Shown: positions 51,733-60,690 of the stretch, piece by piece | Numbering within the stretch: the stretch's first letter is position 1 | Layout: each line of letters starts with the position of its first letter | NCBI GenBank assembly: GCA_910585435.1 | Contig: CAJUEJ010000016.1 | Location: forward strand, 16,107 to 80,106 | DNA from: an uncultured Hungatella sp. | Lineage (GTDB): Bacteria; Bacillota; Clostridia; Lachnospirales; Lachnospiraceae | Direction: 5' to 3' | DNA length: 64,000 nucleotides | The notes under the pieces: model-generated | Seen by the model: the letters and a program-made list of their open reading frames with translations, nothing else | Databases searched by the model: none | Told to the model about the DNA's origin: nothing | Made by a program: the position numbers and the translations under genes

Positions 51733-52350
51733 TGCCGCCAGGCAGTCTTAAAGCTTACCGGTCAGGGAATGGAGCGGGCGGCCGCATTGTCTCAGACAAA
51801 AGATGAAGGACAGATGTTTGATGCCCAAATCCCTGCTGGAAAAGCTGGTAAACAGCTGGAAGTAAAGCGGAATAAGAATCTACGAATCTGCATTGAACAG
51901 GAAACCTGCATCAAAACAGGGGCTGCAGCACAACAACTGCTGCAGCCCCTCAACATTCGGAGGGCTGACAGGAAGGGGGATTCCTGTCAACAAGAGTATG
52001 AAAAAGTCTTGAAACAGGTTTTCACCTGATTTCAATTATAAGTTTACAAGATAAATGTGGCGAAAGTTTGTTTTCTTTCTTAATAATTTGTAAATAGGGC
52101 CATATATTGTCTTTTTATCATTTGGCTTAAATGTGTTTTCAAAAAACCAAAATTATGGGAGTTTTGAAAGGGAAGCCATTGCAGAATTCATAAGACATGA
52201 GGAAATCAAAGAGTATCATGCCGGGCGAACCTTTCACGATTTCCCAAACATCAAATCTTTAACTGTTATGACATTGCCAGTGAACAGTAACAGGGAATGG
52301 AAACGTAAAATTTTCGTAAAAAAAATATAGTAGGAATTTTCAAAAATAGA
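51733..52350. other. Gene-poor interval with two tandem perfect hairpins
   Basis: No gene is supported here. Two perfect stems stand out: GGGGCTGCAGCA with TGCTGCAGCCCC (51919-51949, 7-base loop) and GACAGGAA with TTCCTGTC (51967-51988, 6-base loop), followed by AT-rich sequence. They could end the molybdoenzyme mRNA or belong to a small RNA. A 65-codon ORF at 52133 has no ribosome site. Confidence 0.5.
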
Positions 52351-52359
52351 TGCTATACT
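52351..52359 (+). promoter_or_regulatory. Extended -10 promoter of trpS
   Basis: TGCTATACT matches an extended -10 box; a -35 box is weak. The short leader holds the stem GGGCCG (52376-52381)/CGGCCC (52391-52396) and no T-box sequence. Confidence 0.45.
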
Positions 52360-52417
52360 AGTCCTACCAGCCCGTGGGCCGTCTTTTTGGCGGCCCCGGC
52401 ATAATCAGGAGGAAACC

Positions 52418-53518
52418 ATGGAGAAAAGTAAAAAGATCATTCTGACCGGAGACCGGCCTACGGGAAGGCTGCATGTAGGTCATTATGTAGGTTCATTAAA
52501 ACGGCGGGTGGAGCTGCAGAATTCGGGAGAGTTTGACCAGATTTTTATTATGATCGCCGATGCCCAGGCCCTTACGGACAATGCGGACAACCCGGAGAAG
52601 GTGCGCCAGAACATTATCGAGGTGGCCCTTGACTATCTTTCCTGCGGATTGGACCCGGCCAAATCCACCTTATTTATCCAGTCCCAGATTCCGGAGCTGA
52701 CGGAGTTAACCTTCTATTATATGAATCTGGTGACCGTATCCAGGCTTCAGAGAAACCCTACGGTGAAAAATGAGATCAAGCTGCGCAATTTTGAGGCCAG
52801 CATCCCGGTAGGCTTCTTCGCTTATCCCATCAGTCAGGCATCTGATATTACGGCCTTCAAGGCCACCACGGTACCTGTAGGGGAGGACCAGCTTCCCATG
52901 ATTGAGCAGACCAGAGAGATTGTGAGAAGCTTCAACCATATCTACGGCCAGGTTTTGGTGGAGCCGGATGTGCTTCTGCCGGACAACAAGGCATGCCTGC
53001 GCCTTCCGGGGACAGACGGCAAGGCCAAGATGAGCAAGTCTCTGAATAATTGCATCTATCTGTCTGATACACCAGAGGATGCGAAGAAGAAGATTATGAG
53101 CATGTTTACGGATCCCAACCATATCCGTGTGGAGGATCCGGGATGTGTGGAGGGCAACCCGGTATTTATCTATCTGGACGCGTTCTGCCGGGAGGAACAT
53201 TTTAAGACCTACTGGCCGGAGTACCAGAACCTGGATGAGCTGAAGGCCCATTACACCAGAGGCGGCTTGGGAGACGTGAAGGTGAAACGGTTCTTAAATC
53301 AGGTAATCCAGGAAGAACTGGAGCCTATCCGCGCCCGGAGAAAAGCGTATGAGCAGAACATTCCTGAGGTTTACCGGATCCTTAAGGAGGGCAGCATATG
53401 TGCCCAGAAGGCGGCGGCGGCTACACTGGCAGAGGTAAAGGCAGCCATGAAGATCAACTATTTTGACGACCAGGAGCTGATTCAGGCACAGGCCCGGCGG
53501 TTCGCAGAACAGAATTAA
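52418..53518 (+). CDS. trpS: Tryptophan--tRNA ligase
   Basis: This 366-residue class I synthetase has the HIGH-type motif GRLHVGHYVG (about 16-25), the tryptophan-pocket region with GEDQLPMIEQTREI, and the KMSKS loop (GKAKMSKSLNN) near 204. It charges tRNA-Trp. AGGAGG precedes the ATG. The protein is somewhat longer than the Bacillus type (about 330) and fits the clostridial subgroup of about 340-370. No T-box leader is visible, unlike many Firmicute trpS genes. Confidence 0.95.
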   Translation: MEKSKKIILTGDRPTGRLHVGHYVGSLKRRVELQNSGEFDQIFIMIADAQALTDNADNPEKVRQNIIEVALDYLSCGLDPAKSTLFIQSQIPELTELTFYYMNLVTVSRLQRNPTVKNEIKLRNFEASIPVGFFAYPISQASDITAFKATTVPVGEDQLPMIEQTREIVRSFNHIYGQVLVEPDVLLPDNKACLRLPGTDGKAKMSKSLNNCIYLSDTPEDAKKKIMSMFTDPNHIRVEDPGCVEGNPVFIYLDAFCREEHFKTYWPEYQNLDELKAHYTRGGLGDVKVKRFLNQVIQEELEPIRARRKAYEQNIPEVYRILKEGSICAQKAAAATLAEVKAAMKINYFDDQELIQAQARRFAEQN

Positions 53519-53556
53519 TCTGCAGCTTCGTATATAAAAGCAACGAAAGGAAAAAC

Positions 53557-54861
53557 ATGGGGAACAAAAGAAAAATTCTGGCATCCCTGCTGGTTCTTCT
53601 TCTGGTATATCAGACACCGGTCCATGCTGTGGTGGCAGGGTCCTCTATAGGGCCCCAGTCCTCAGGAGCCAGGACAGAAGGCTCTGACGGAGTCCGGAAT
53701 CTGGCGGAGCCTGATATCAAGGCGGAAGGGGCAGTGGTGATTAACGCGGAAAACGGCCAGATTCTATATGGGAAAAACGAGAGAAACCAGTTCTATCCTG
53801 CCAGCATTACTAAGCTGATGACAGCCCTTCTTGTGCTGGAGCGATGCGGCTTAAACGACACAGTTACCTTCTCACAGACGGCAACCACCAACCTGGAATC
53901 CGGTGCTGTGACGCTGAACCTGACAGAGGGAGACCGGCTGACTGTAAGCCAGTGCCTGTACGCCCTCCTCCTAAAATCCGCCAACGAAGTGGCCAACGGC
54001 CTGGCGGAGCATGTGTCCGGCAGCGTGGCAGGATTTGCGGATCTGATGAATCAGAAGGCGGCAGCCCTTGGATGTACAGGAACCCATTTTGCCAATCCCA
54101 GCGGCCTCAACGACAATAACCACTACACCACACCCTATGATATGGCGTTGATTGCCAGGGCAGCCTTTCAGAACCAGACGCTGTGCGCCATCAATACAAC
54201 ATTAAGCTATGAATTGCCTGCGACAAAAAAATCTGAGGCCAGGACTATTACCATGGGCCATAAGATGATGTATGGCACAGATTCCAGATATTATGAAGGA
54301 ATCATCGGCGGAAAGACAGGATATACATCCAAAGCCGGCAATACCCTGGTTACCGGTGTGGAGAAAAACGGCGTGCGGCTGATTGCAGTGGTGATGAAAA
54401 GCTCCTCCACCCACTATGAGGATACCAGGGCACTGTTGGATTACGGCTTTGCCAGGATGGGAGTCAGCCAGGCTGAGACGCCCGGTCAGATTGTTGGCCC
54501 GGGCCAGGATGCGGCTTTAAACCAAACTATGGTTCCAGGCCAGACCCTGTCCACAGGCTGGCTGAAGGACGCCATGGGATGGTACTACATTAAATCTGAC
54601 GGCAGCCGGGCAGCCGGAGAATGGCTGGAGCTTAAGGACACAGACTACTGGATTGATTCCAACGGCTATATGGCCACAGGCTGGCGCTGTTACACCAATG
54701 GTTCCTGGTATTATTTTAATTCCAGCGGAGCCATGGTAAAAAATTACTGGGTATTAGATAATGGCAAATGGTTTTATCTGGGAGACCAGGGCTTTATGCT
54801 TCGGAATACCAGGACTCCGGACGGGTACTGGGTTGACAGTGAGGGCGCCTGGATCCCGTGA
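53557..54861 (+). CDS. D-alanyl-D-alanine carboxypeptidase (DacA type) with C-terminal cell-wall-binding repeats
   Basis: This 434-residue secreted enzyme has a signal peptide (about 1-24) and the three penicillin-binding motifs: Ser83-x-x-Lys (PASITKLM), Ser141-Ala-Asn (LLKSANEVA) and Lys253-Thr-Gly (GGKTGYTS). Instead of the usual DacA beta domain and anchor helix it ends in about four choline/glucan-binding-type repeats (GWYYIKSDG, YWIDSNGYMATGW, SWYYFNSSGAMV, KWFYLGDQG). It trims the terminal D-Ala of peptidoglycan stems at the wall surface. It follows trpS by 38 bases. Confidence 0.93.
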   Translation: MGNKRKILASLLVLLLVYQTPVHAVVAGSSIGPQSSGARTEGSDGVRNLAEPDIKAEGAVVINAENGQILYGKNERNQFYPASITKLMTALLVLERCGLNDTVTFSQTATTNLESGAVTLNLTEGDRLTVSQCLYALLLKSANEVANGLAEHVSGSVAGFADLMNQKAAALGCTGTHFANPSGLNDNNHYTTPYDMALIARAAFQNQTLCAINTTLSYELPATKKSEARTITMGHKMMYGTDSRYYEGIIGGKTGYTSKAGNTLVTGVEKNGVRLIAVVMKSSSTHYEDTRALLDYGFARMGVSQAETPGQIVGPGQDAALNQTMVPGQTLSTGWLKDAMGWYYIKSDGSRAAGEWLELKDTDYWIDSNGYMATGWRCYTNGSWYYFNSSGAMVKNYWVLDNGKWFYLGDQGFMLRNTRTPDGYWVDSEGAWIP

Positions 54862-54896
54862 GTATTAATATAGAAGAAGCATTTCAACTTTTCAAT

Positions 54897-54935
54897 AAAG
54901 ATAAAGGGCAGCGCTAAGCCGCCCTTTATCTTTTT
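54897..54935. terminator. Bidirectional terminator between the carboxypeptidase and XRE genes
   Basis: AAAGATAAAGGGC (54897-54909) pairs with GCCCTTTATCTTT (54921-54933). A and T runs flank both sides, so it can serve both convergent genes. Confidence 0.87.
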
Positions 54936-54943
54936 AGGGAAAA

Positions 54944-55216
54944 TTATGTATCCTCTGCCTGCTGCGTCTTCTCTTCCGGCCGATACATAGAGGGATTGGG
55001 AAAAGCCAGCTCACTGTTATCCATACGGAATTCTATGATATCTTCCACAGAACAATCCAATATGGTACACAGGACACCTATCGTATGTGTGGAAACATAT
55101 TGATTGTTTTTCAGCCTGTTCAGCTGGCCGGAGCTAAAGCCATAATGTTTGATTAGCCTGTACTGGCTGACCTTGCGCTCCTTCATCGTTTTCCATAATG
55201 GCTCGTAAATAATCAT
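54944..55216 (-). CDS. XRE-family helix-turn-helix regulator (Cro/CI-like)
   Basis: The start at 55216 has GGGAGG upstream; an 11-codon longer reading lacks a ribosome site. The 90-residue protein is essentially one helix-turn-helix domain: MKERKVSQYRLIKHYGFSSGQLNRLKNNQYVSTHTIGVLCTILDCSVEDIIEF (about 10-65, read in parts), then a short polar tail. It resembles the small YozG-like repressors of Clostridia. It is divergent from the DUF6062-like gene and could act on the shared upstream region. Confidence 0.88.
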   Translation of the reverse strand: MIIYEPLWKTMKERKVSQYRLIKHYGFSSGQLNRLKNNQYVSTHTIGVLCTILDCSVEDIIEFRMDNSELAFPNPSMYRPEEKTQQAEDT

Positions 55217-55445
55217 AATTTTTTCCTCCCTTCTGTTATCGTGAGTCATTATTTAGCCTTGTTTTAATATAAAAGGCATTGTCCGATTAAGTATATTGTC
55301 CATAAATGGATAATAATGGAAGAAATAATCCAAAAAGGCGAATTATAGACCTTGAATAATCCCAGAAAATAAATCCCTTCTTGACGGGAAAACATAGAAA
55401 CGTGTATGATGGAGGAAGGAGAACAAAAGAAAGCAGGGAGACAAT

Positions 55446-56201
55446 ATGAAGGAAAAACTATATACAATAGAATTAAATGACGCGCTGAAAGCAGGGGATG
55501 AATGCCCTTTTTGTTATCTGGAACGAAATCTGGAGCAGGCAGCCATAGAATTTGTTCTGGGCTCTTCCTATATGGAAAGTGATATACGGGATCAGACAGA
55601 CAAACAGGGATTCTGCAGGCAGCACACAAAGATGATGTACGATTACGGCAACACTTTGGGAAACGCCTGGATTCTGAAAACCAGAATGAAGTATTTAAGA
55701 GGGGAGTTAAAAAAACAGATGGACGCCTTTTCCCCTGAGCAGACCTCTCTTTTTGGAAAATGGAAGAAAAAAGAAGAGACAGGCACCACTGTGGGGGCAT
55801 GGATACGGCAGGAAGAGTGCCACTGCTATGTATGTGCCAGAGTAAAAAATACATATGACAGAGTGCTGGATACATTCGTGTACCAGGTAAAGCATGAAAC
55901 AGAATTTATGGATCTTGTAAAAGCGTCCAGAGGCTTTTGCATCCATCATTTTGCGGATCTGGTAGATGCCTGCCAGAATGGTTTGGGAAAGAAGGAACAG
56001 GATCAGGTGTTCCCCATCCTTTTTGGACAGATGGAACAGGAGCTGAACCGGATTCAGGAAGATATTGACTGGATGATCGAAAAGTATGATTATGTCAATA
56101 AGGATAAGGACTGGAAAAATTCCAGAGATGCCGTGCAGCGGACCATGCAGAAAATTGTGGGAGGCTACCCGGCGGATCCGGTATTCCGAAGCAGTAAGTA
56201 A
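55446..56201 (+). CDS. DUF6062-like cysteine-rich protein
   Basis: This 251-residue protein has four regularly placed metal-binding or thiol motifs: CPFCYLER near 20, GFCRQH near 60, CHCYVC near 125 and GFCIHHF near 165. The duplicated pattern C-x2-C ... C-x2-H suggests two repeats of a zinc- or heme-binding unit. I recognise the family as DUF6062 but it has no known function. There is no signal peptide. GGGAGA precedes the ATG and rubrerythrin lies 89 bases downstream, which hints at a redox or stress role; that is inference. Confidence 0.8.
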   Translation: MKEKLYTIELNDALKAGDECPFCYLERNLEQAAIEFVLGSSYMESDIRDQTDKQGFCRQHTKMMYDYGNTLGNAWILKTRMKYLRGELKKQMDAFSPEQTSLFGKWKKKEETGTTVGAWIRQEECHCYVCARVKNTYDRVLDTFVYQVKHETEFMDLVKASRGFCIHHFADLVDACQNGLGKKEQDQVFPILFGQMEQELNRIQEDIDWMIEKYDYVNKDKDWKNSRDAVQRTMQKIVGGYPADPVFRSSK

Positions 56202-56290
56202 ATTGCATGCGCATAAATCTCACAATATGGATAATACTACCTTTAAAGAGTATATGCAATAGAGCTACTCGAGAAGGAGGTAAATATCTG

Positions 56291-56884
56291 TTGGATTTTA
56301 AAACTAGTGAGACTGCGAAAAATTTGATGCGGGCCTTTGCAGGAGAAAGCCAGGCCAGAAACAGGTATACATTTGCAGCAAGGATTGCAAAGGAAGAAAA
56401 ACTGCCGGTGATTGAAGCGGTGTTTCAGTTTACGGCGGATCAGGAAAAAGAACACGCAGAGATATTTTACAACTATCTGAAGGAGCTGACAGGACAGACT
56501 ATTCACGTGGACGGCGGGTATCCGGTAGATATCTCTCAGAAGACCCTGGATCTTCTTAAGTCAGCCAGACACAATGAGTATGAAGAGCATGACGTGGTCT
56601 ATCAGGCCTTCGGGGATAAGGCGAAGGAAGAAGGATTTGAGGAAATCGGACGGATCTTCCACCAGATTGCGGAGATTGAGAAGGTTCACGGCGACCGTTT
56701 CGGAATGTTTGCGGATCTGATAGGAAGGCAGCAGCTGTTTGTGTCCGACATCACCACCGGATGGATGTGTTTAAACTGCGGCCACATACTCCAGGGAACC
56801 AAGGCGCCTCAGATGTGCCCCGTATGCAAGCATGAGCAGGGATATTTTATACGCCTGGAAATGGCGCCTTATCTGGGCAGATGA
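56291..56884 (+). CDS. rbr: Rubrerythrin
   Basis: This 197-residue protein has a ferritin-like di-iron domain (GESQARNRY, DQEKEHAEIF, EYEEHDV, EIEKVHGDRF) and a C-terminal rubredoxin domain with two C-x2-C knuckles (CLNCG and CPVC). It reduces hydrogen peroxide in the cytoplasm of anaerobes. AAGGAGG lies 10 bases before the TTG at 56291, which starts the normal N-terminus LDFKTSETAKNLM; a CTG three bases earlier is possible, and an upstream ATG at 56207 would add an unlikely hydrophobic stretch. Confidence 0.93.
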   Translation: MDFKTSETAKNLMRAFAGESQARNRYTFAARIAKEEKLPVIEAVFQFTADQEKEHAEIFYNYLKELTGQTIHVDGGYPVDISQKTLDLLKSARHNEYEEHDVVYQAFGDKAKEEGFEEIGRIFHQIAEIEKVHGDRFGMFADLIGRQQLFVSDITTGWMCLNCGHILQGTKAPQMCPVCKHEQGYFIRLEMAPYLGR

Positions 56885-56947
56885 CGGAGAAGTGGTGTCT
56901 GGCTGAGGGCAGTAGAATAAAAGGAAAGAGAAGAAGGAAACAACAGA

Positions 56948-57805
56948 ATGTGGATATTTGTATTACTGTCAATCATGGGCTGGGGCGCTTTTTTCCGCTC
57001 TTTGTACGAGCGAAGGACGCTGTCCGTCAGCAGATATGAATTGGAAACAGATAAAATCGCGGCGGACAGGACATTTGTATTTTTGTCAGACCTTCATGAC
57101 AACTGTTTTGGAAAAGGACAGAAAGATTTGCTGGATGCCATAGAAAAAGAGAAGCCGGATGCAATTCTTATCGGAGGAGATATGATGGTAGTCAAGGACA
57201 AGGCGGATATCCGTGCCGCCTTGTTTCTTGTAGAAAAATTATCACGCAGGTATCCGGTGTTCTACGGCAATGGAAATCATGAGAGCCGCATGGACAAAAA
57301 ACGGGAAAAGTACGGAAGGCTGTACGACAGATACATAGAAGAGCTGAAAAAACAGGGAGTTATCCATCTGTCCGATGCATCTGCCTTTTTGGAAAATCAT
57401 ATCCGGATCTCCGGCTTGAATATAGAAGAAGCCTATTATAAAAAATTTAAGACCACCCCTATGGAAATCGGATACATAGAGAGCCGGCTGGGGAAAGCAG
57501 ACAGAAGGGATTATCAGATCTTACTGGCCCACTCCCCCATGTTTCATGAGACGTATGCCGGATGGGGAGCGGATCTGACCCTGTGCGGCCATTTTCACGG
57601 AGGGACGGTGCGGATTCCGGGGCTTGGAGGCCTGATGACGCCTCAGTTCCAGTTTTTTAGAAAGTGCTGCGGGGGCATCCACCGGCTGGCCGGCAAGGTT
57701 ATGATTGTCAGCAGAGGCCTGGGCACCCACTCTGTCAATGTCCGTCTGAACAACAAGCCGGAGCTGGTGGTGATTCGCTTAAAGGCAGCCGTTTACAGAA
57801 AGTAA
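56948..57805 (+). CDS. Membrane-anchored metallophosphoesterase
   Basis: This 285-residue protein has one N-terminal membrane helix (about 1-18) and the calcineurin-type metal motifs in order: FLSDLHDN, GGDMM, GNGNHES, LLAHSP and CGHFHGGTVRIPG. Members of this YkuE-like group hydrolyse phosphoester lipids or unknown substrates at the membrane. The active site is complete. AGAAGGAAAC precedes the ATG. It lies between rubrerythrin and scpA with no clear functional link. Confidence 0.9.
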   Translation: MWIFVLLSIMGWGAFFRSLYERRTLSVSRYELETDKIAADRTFVFLSDLHDNCFGKGQKDLLDAIEKEKPDAILIGGDMMVVKDKADIRAALFLVEKLSRRYPVFYGNGNHESRMDKKREKYGRLYDRYIEELKKQGVIHLSDASAFLENHIRISGLNIEEAYYKKFKTTPMEIGYIESRLGKADRRDYQILLAHSPMFHETYAGWGADLTLCGHFHGGTVRIPGLGGLMTPQFQFFRKCCGGIHRLAGKVMIVSRGLGTHSVNVRLNNKPELVVIRLKAAVYRK

Positions 57806-57856
57806 GATGTCTGTTATACTATAAACCATGATTGGTAACAGGAGCGAAGCGGCAGG

Positions 57857-58654
57857 ATGGATATTTCATATAAGCTGGAAAATTTTGAAGGCCCACTGGA
57901 CCTTCTCCTTCATTTGATTGAAAAAAATAAAGTAAATATTTATGACATTCCCATTGTGCTGATTACAGAGCAGTATCTGGAGTATGTCAGCCACATGGAG
58001 ACGGAAGATCTGGACGTGGTCAGTGAATTTTTGGTGATGGCTGCCACATTAATCGATATTAAGTGCAGGATGCTCCTTCCGGCGGAGGTAAATGAGGAGG
58101 GGGAGGAGCAGGATCCGAGAGCAGAGCTGGTGGCCAGGCTTCTGGAATATAAGATGTATAAATGTCTGGCCCTGGAGCTTCAGGATATGGAGCAGGGGGC
58201 AGAAAAATATTTTTTTAAGGAGCCTACGATACCTAAGGAAGTGGAAAAATACGAGGCCCCTGTAGATTTGGATAAGCTTTTGGACGGCCTGACCCTGGCA
58301 AAGCTCCAGAGTATTTTTCAGTCTGTGATGAAGCGGCGCGGCGACAAGATCGATCCCATCCGGAGCAAATTCGGTACCATCACCAAAGAGCCGGTAAGCC
58401 TGGAGGAAAAGGTGGGGGCGGTGATGGAATACGCCAGGCTTCACCGAAGCTTCAGCTTCCGCCAGCTGCTGGAACGGCAGGGAGACAAGCTGGAGGTGGT
58501 GGTAACCTTTCTGGCGGTGCTGGAGCTGATGAAGATGGGGAAGATTTATTTAAGCCAGGAAAATCTGTTTGACGATATGGATATCGAGACACTGGAGCCG
58601 GAAGGAGAGACAGAGGAGCTTGACCTGGCCGGACTGGAGGATTTTGGAGAATAG
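57857..58654 (+). CDS. scpA: Segregation and condensation protein A
   Basis: This 265-residue kleisin starts with YKLENFEGPLDLLLHLIEKNKVNIYDIPI, the ScpA N-terminal signature, and ends with the winged-helix region that caps the SMC head (SFRQLLERQGDKLEVVVTFLAVLELMKMG). With ScpB it closes the SMC ring that organises and separates the chromosome. scpB follows 85 bases later. Confidence 0.95.
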   Translation: MDISYKLENFEGPLDLLLHLIEKNKVNIYDIPIVLITEQYLEYVSHMETEDLDVVSEFLVMAATLIDIKCRMLLPAEVNEEGEEQDPRAELVARLLEYKMYKCLALELQDMEQGAEKYFFKEPTIPKEVEKYEAPVDLDKLLDGLTLAKLQSIFQSVMKRRGDKIDPIRSKFGTITKEPVSLEEKVGAVMEYARLHRSFSFRQLLERQGDKLEVVVTFLAVLELMKMGKIYLSQENLFDDMDIETLEPEGETEELDLAGLEDFGE

Positions 58655-58739
58655 ATTCCAGGCGGTATGGACGAGTGCCTTCGGCGGCAGGACTTTTAAA
58701 GTAAACCTGTCAGTACATTAGGAATATGGAGGAACCGGA

Positions 58740-59396
58740 TTGGAAGAGGCAGGCGGAATTGACGCGAGAGACGTGATGATTATGGAAGATTACCGAGAAG
58801 AGGAAAATCAAGCAGAAACAACAGAATATACATATCAGGAGAAGGACTGGGAAGCCATAGTGGAAGCAGTCCTGTTCACCATGGGGCAATCTGTGGAGCT
58901 GAGCCAGCTGGCCGTAGCCATTGACCAAAATGAAAAAACTGCCAGGACAGTAGTGGAAAAGCTGATGGCCCGGTATGAAAAAGAGGAGAGGGGAATCCAG
59001 ATTATTGAACTGGAGAACAGCTACCAGATGTGTACCAAAGCCCGGTTTTATGAGAACCTGATACGGGTAGCCTCCGCTCCCAAGAAGAACGTGCTGACAG
59101 AAGTGACTCTGGAGACACTTTCCATTATCGCTTACAAACAGCCGGTGACAAAGCTGGAGATCGAGAAAATCAGAGGCGTAAAGTCGGATCATGCTGTAAA
59201 CCGCCTGATAGAATACAACCTGGTGCAGGAGATCGGACGCCTGGATGCACCGGGGCGGCCGGCGCTGTTTGCCACCACGGAAGAATTTCTCCGGCGCTTC
59301 GGCATCGGCGGGAAAGAAAATCTTCCTGACATAGACCCGGTGCGGCAGGAGGAGATAAAAAATGAGGTGGAGGAGGAACTATCTAAAATTTTATAA
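58740..59396 (+). CDS. scpB: Segregation and condensation protein B
   Basis: This 218-residue protein has the two winged-helix domains of ScpB, with EAIVEAVLFTMGQSVEL, TLETLSIIAYKQPVTKLEIEKIRG and LDAPGRPALFATTEEFLRRFG. It binds the ScpA kleisin as a dimer. The start is a TTG at 58740 with GGAGG at good spacing; an ATG at 58776 is the alternative and would remove an acidic N-terminal stretch. It forms an operon with scpA. Confidence 0.94.
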   Translation: MEEAGGIDARDVMIMEDYREEENQAETTEYTYQEKDWEAIVEAVLFTMGQSVELSQLAVAIDQNEKTARTVVEKLMARYEKEERGIQIIELENSYQMCTKARFYENLIRVASAPKKNVLTEVTLETLSIIAYKQPVTKLEIEKIRGVKSDHAVNRLIEYNLVQEIGRLDAPGRPALFATTEEFLRRFGIGGKENLPDIDPVRQEEIKNEVEEELSKIL

Positions 59397-59478
59397 AAAT
59401 CTATAAAAAAGCTACCGTTTTCAGGAATTTTGTGGTAAAATTTAAAACAAGTATTAAAGAAAATCAGGGGGAGTTATT

Positions 59479-60690
59479 ATGGCAAAAGAAATGATTGCGA
59501 TGCTTCTTGCCGGTGGACAGGGATCCCGCCTTTATGCGCTGACCCAGAAACTGGCAAAACCTGCAGTTCCTTTTGGCGGAAAATATCGTATTATCGATTT
59601 TCCTCTATCGAACTGCGTCAATTCAGGGATTGATACGGTAGGGATCCTTACCCAGTATCAGCCACTGGTTCTGAACGAGTACATAGGCAACGGACAGCCA
59701 TGGGATCTGGATCGTCTCTACGGCGGAGTCCATGTACTGCCTCCCTATCAGCAGGCCTCCGGCTCTGACTGGTACAAGGGAACGGCCAATGCAATCTATC
59801 AGAACATTTCCTTTATTGAGCGCTACAATCCGCAGTATGTTATCATCCTTTCCGGCGACCAGATCTGCAAGCAGGACTACAGCGATTTCCTCAGATTCCA
59901 CAAGGAGAAGAATGCTGAGTTCAGTGTAGCTGTTATGGAGGTTCCGTGGGATGAGGCATCCCGTTTCGGCCTGATGGTTGCGGACGAGAATGACAAGATC
60001 ACCGAATTCCAGGAGAAGCCGAAGAATCCCAAGTCCAACCTTGCTTCCATGGGAATCTACATTTTCAACTGGGATGTCCTGAAGAAATATCTGGTTGAGG
60101 ATGAGGCGGATCCCAATTCCGAGAATGATTTCGGCAACAATATTATTCCAAACCTGCTGAGAGATGAACGCAGAATGTATGCTTACCATTTCAGCGGATA
60201 CTGGAAAGATGTGGGAACCATCTCTTCCCTGTGGGAGGCCAACATGGAAGTGCTGGATCCGGAACACAGCGGTATCAACCTGTTTGATGAAAACTGGAAG
60301 ATTTACAGCCGCAACAGCGGCATGACAGGCCACAGAATCGGCGCGGATGCGGTTGTGGAGAATTCTATGATTACAGACGGCTGCCGTATCTCAGGAGAGG
60401 TAAAGCATTCCATTCTTTTTGCAGGCGTTAAGGTAGAAAAAGGCGCAGTGGTAGAGGATGCGGTTGTTATGGGCGGCACCACCATCAAAGCCGGCGCAGT
60501 TGTAAAACACTGCATCATAGCAGAAGACGTGGAGATTGGTGAGAACGCGGTTGTGGGAGCTATGCCTACAGACAGTGAAAAGGGAGTTGCCACGGTAGGT
60601 TCCGGCGTTTTTGTAGGCGACAACGCCAAGATAGGTCCGAAAGCTATGGTATACAATAATGTAAAAGAGGGTGGTGAGGTAAATGACTAA
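59479..60690 (+). CDS. glgC: Glucose-1-phosphate adenylyltransferase, catalytic subunit
   Basis: This 403-residue protein has the nucleotidyltransferase loop LLAGGQGSRLYALT, KPAVPFGGKYRIIDFPLSN, the WYKGTANAI block and a C-terminal left-handed beta helix. It makes ADP-glucose for glycogen from ATP and glucose-1-phosphate. GGGGGAG precedes the ATG. It overlaps glgD by eight bases, and in Firmicutes the two subunits form one enzyme. Confidence 0.95.
   Translation: MAKEMIAMLLAGGQGSRLYALTQKLAKPAVPFGGKYRIIDFPLSNCVNSGIDTVGILTQYQPLVLNEYIGNGQPWDLDRLYGGVHVLPPYQQASGSDWYKGTANAIYQNISFIERYNPQYVIILSGDQICKQDYSDFLRFHKEKNAEFSVAVMEVPWDEASRFGLMVADENDKITEFQEKPKNPKSNLASMGIYIFNWDVLKKYLVEDEADPNSENDFGNNIIPNLLRDERRMYAYHFSGYWKDVGTISSLWEANMEVLDPEHSGINLFDENWKIYSRNSGMTGHRIGADAVVENSMITDGCRISGEVKHSILFAGVKVEKGAVVEDAVVMGGTTIKAGAVVKHCIIAEDVEIGENAVVGAMPTDSEKGVATVGSGVFVGDNAKIGPKAMVYNNVKEGGEVND

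Noticed and set aside
51769..52029. 86-codon ORF after the molybdoenzyme
   Set aside because: It runs through two perfect hairpins, lacks a ribosome site and shows no family pattern.
52133..52330. 65-codon ORF before trpS
   Set aside because: No ribosome site or recognisable domain; it could be a gene remnant but the evidence is too thin to call.
52360..52417. T-box riboswitch before trpS
   Set aside because: The leader is only about 50 bases and lacks the conserved AGGGTGG-type sequence.
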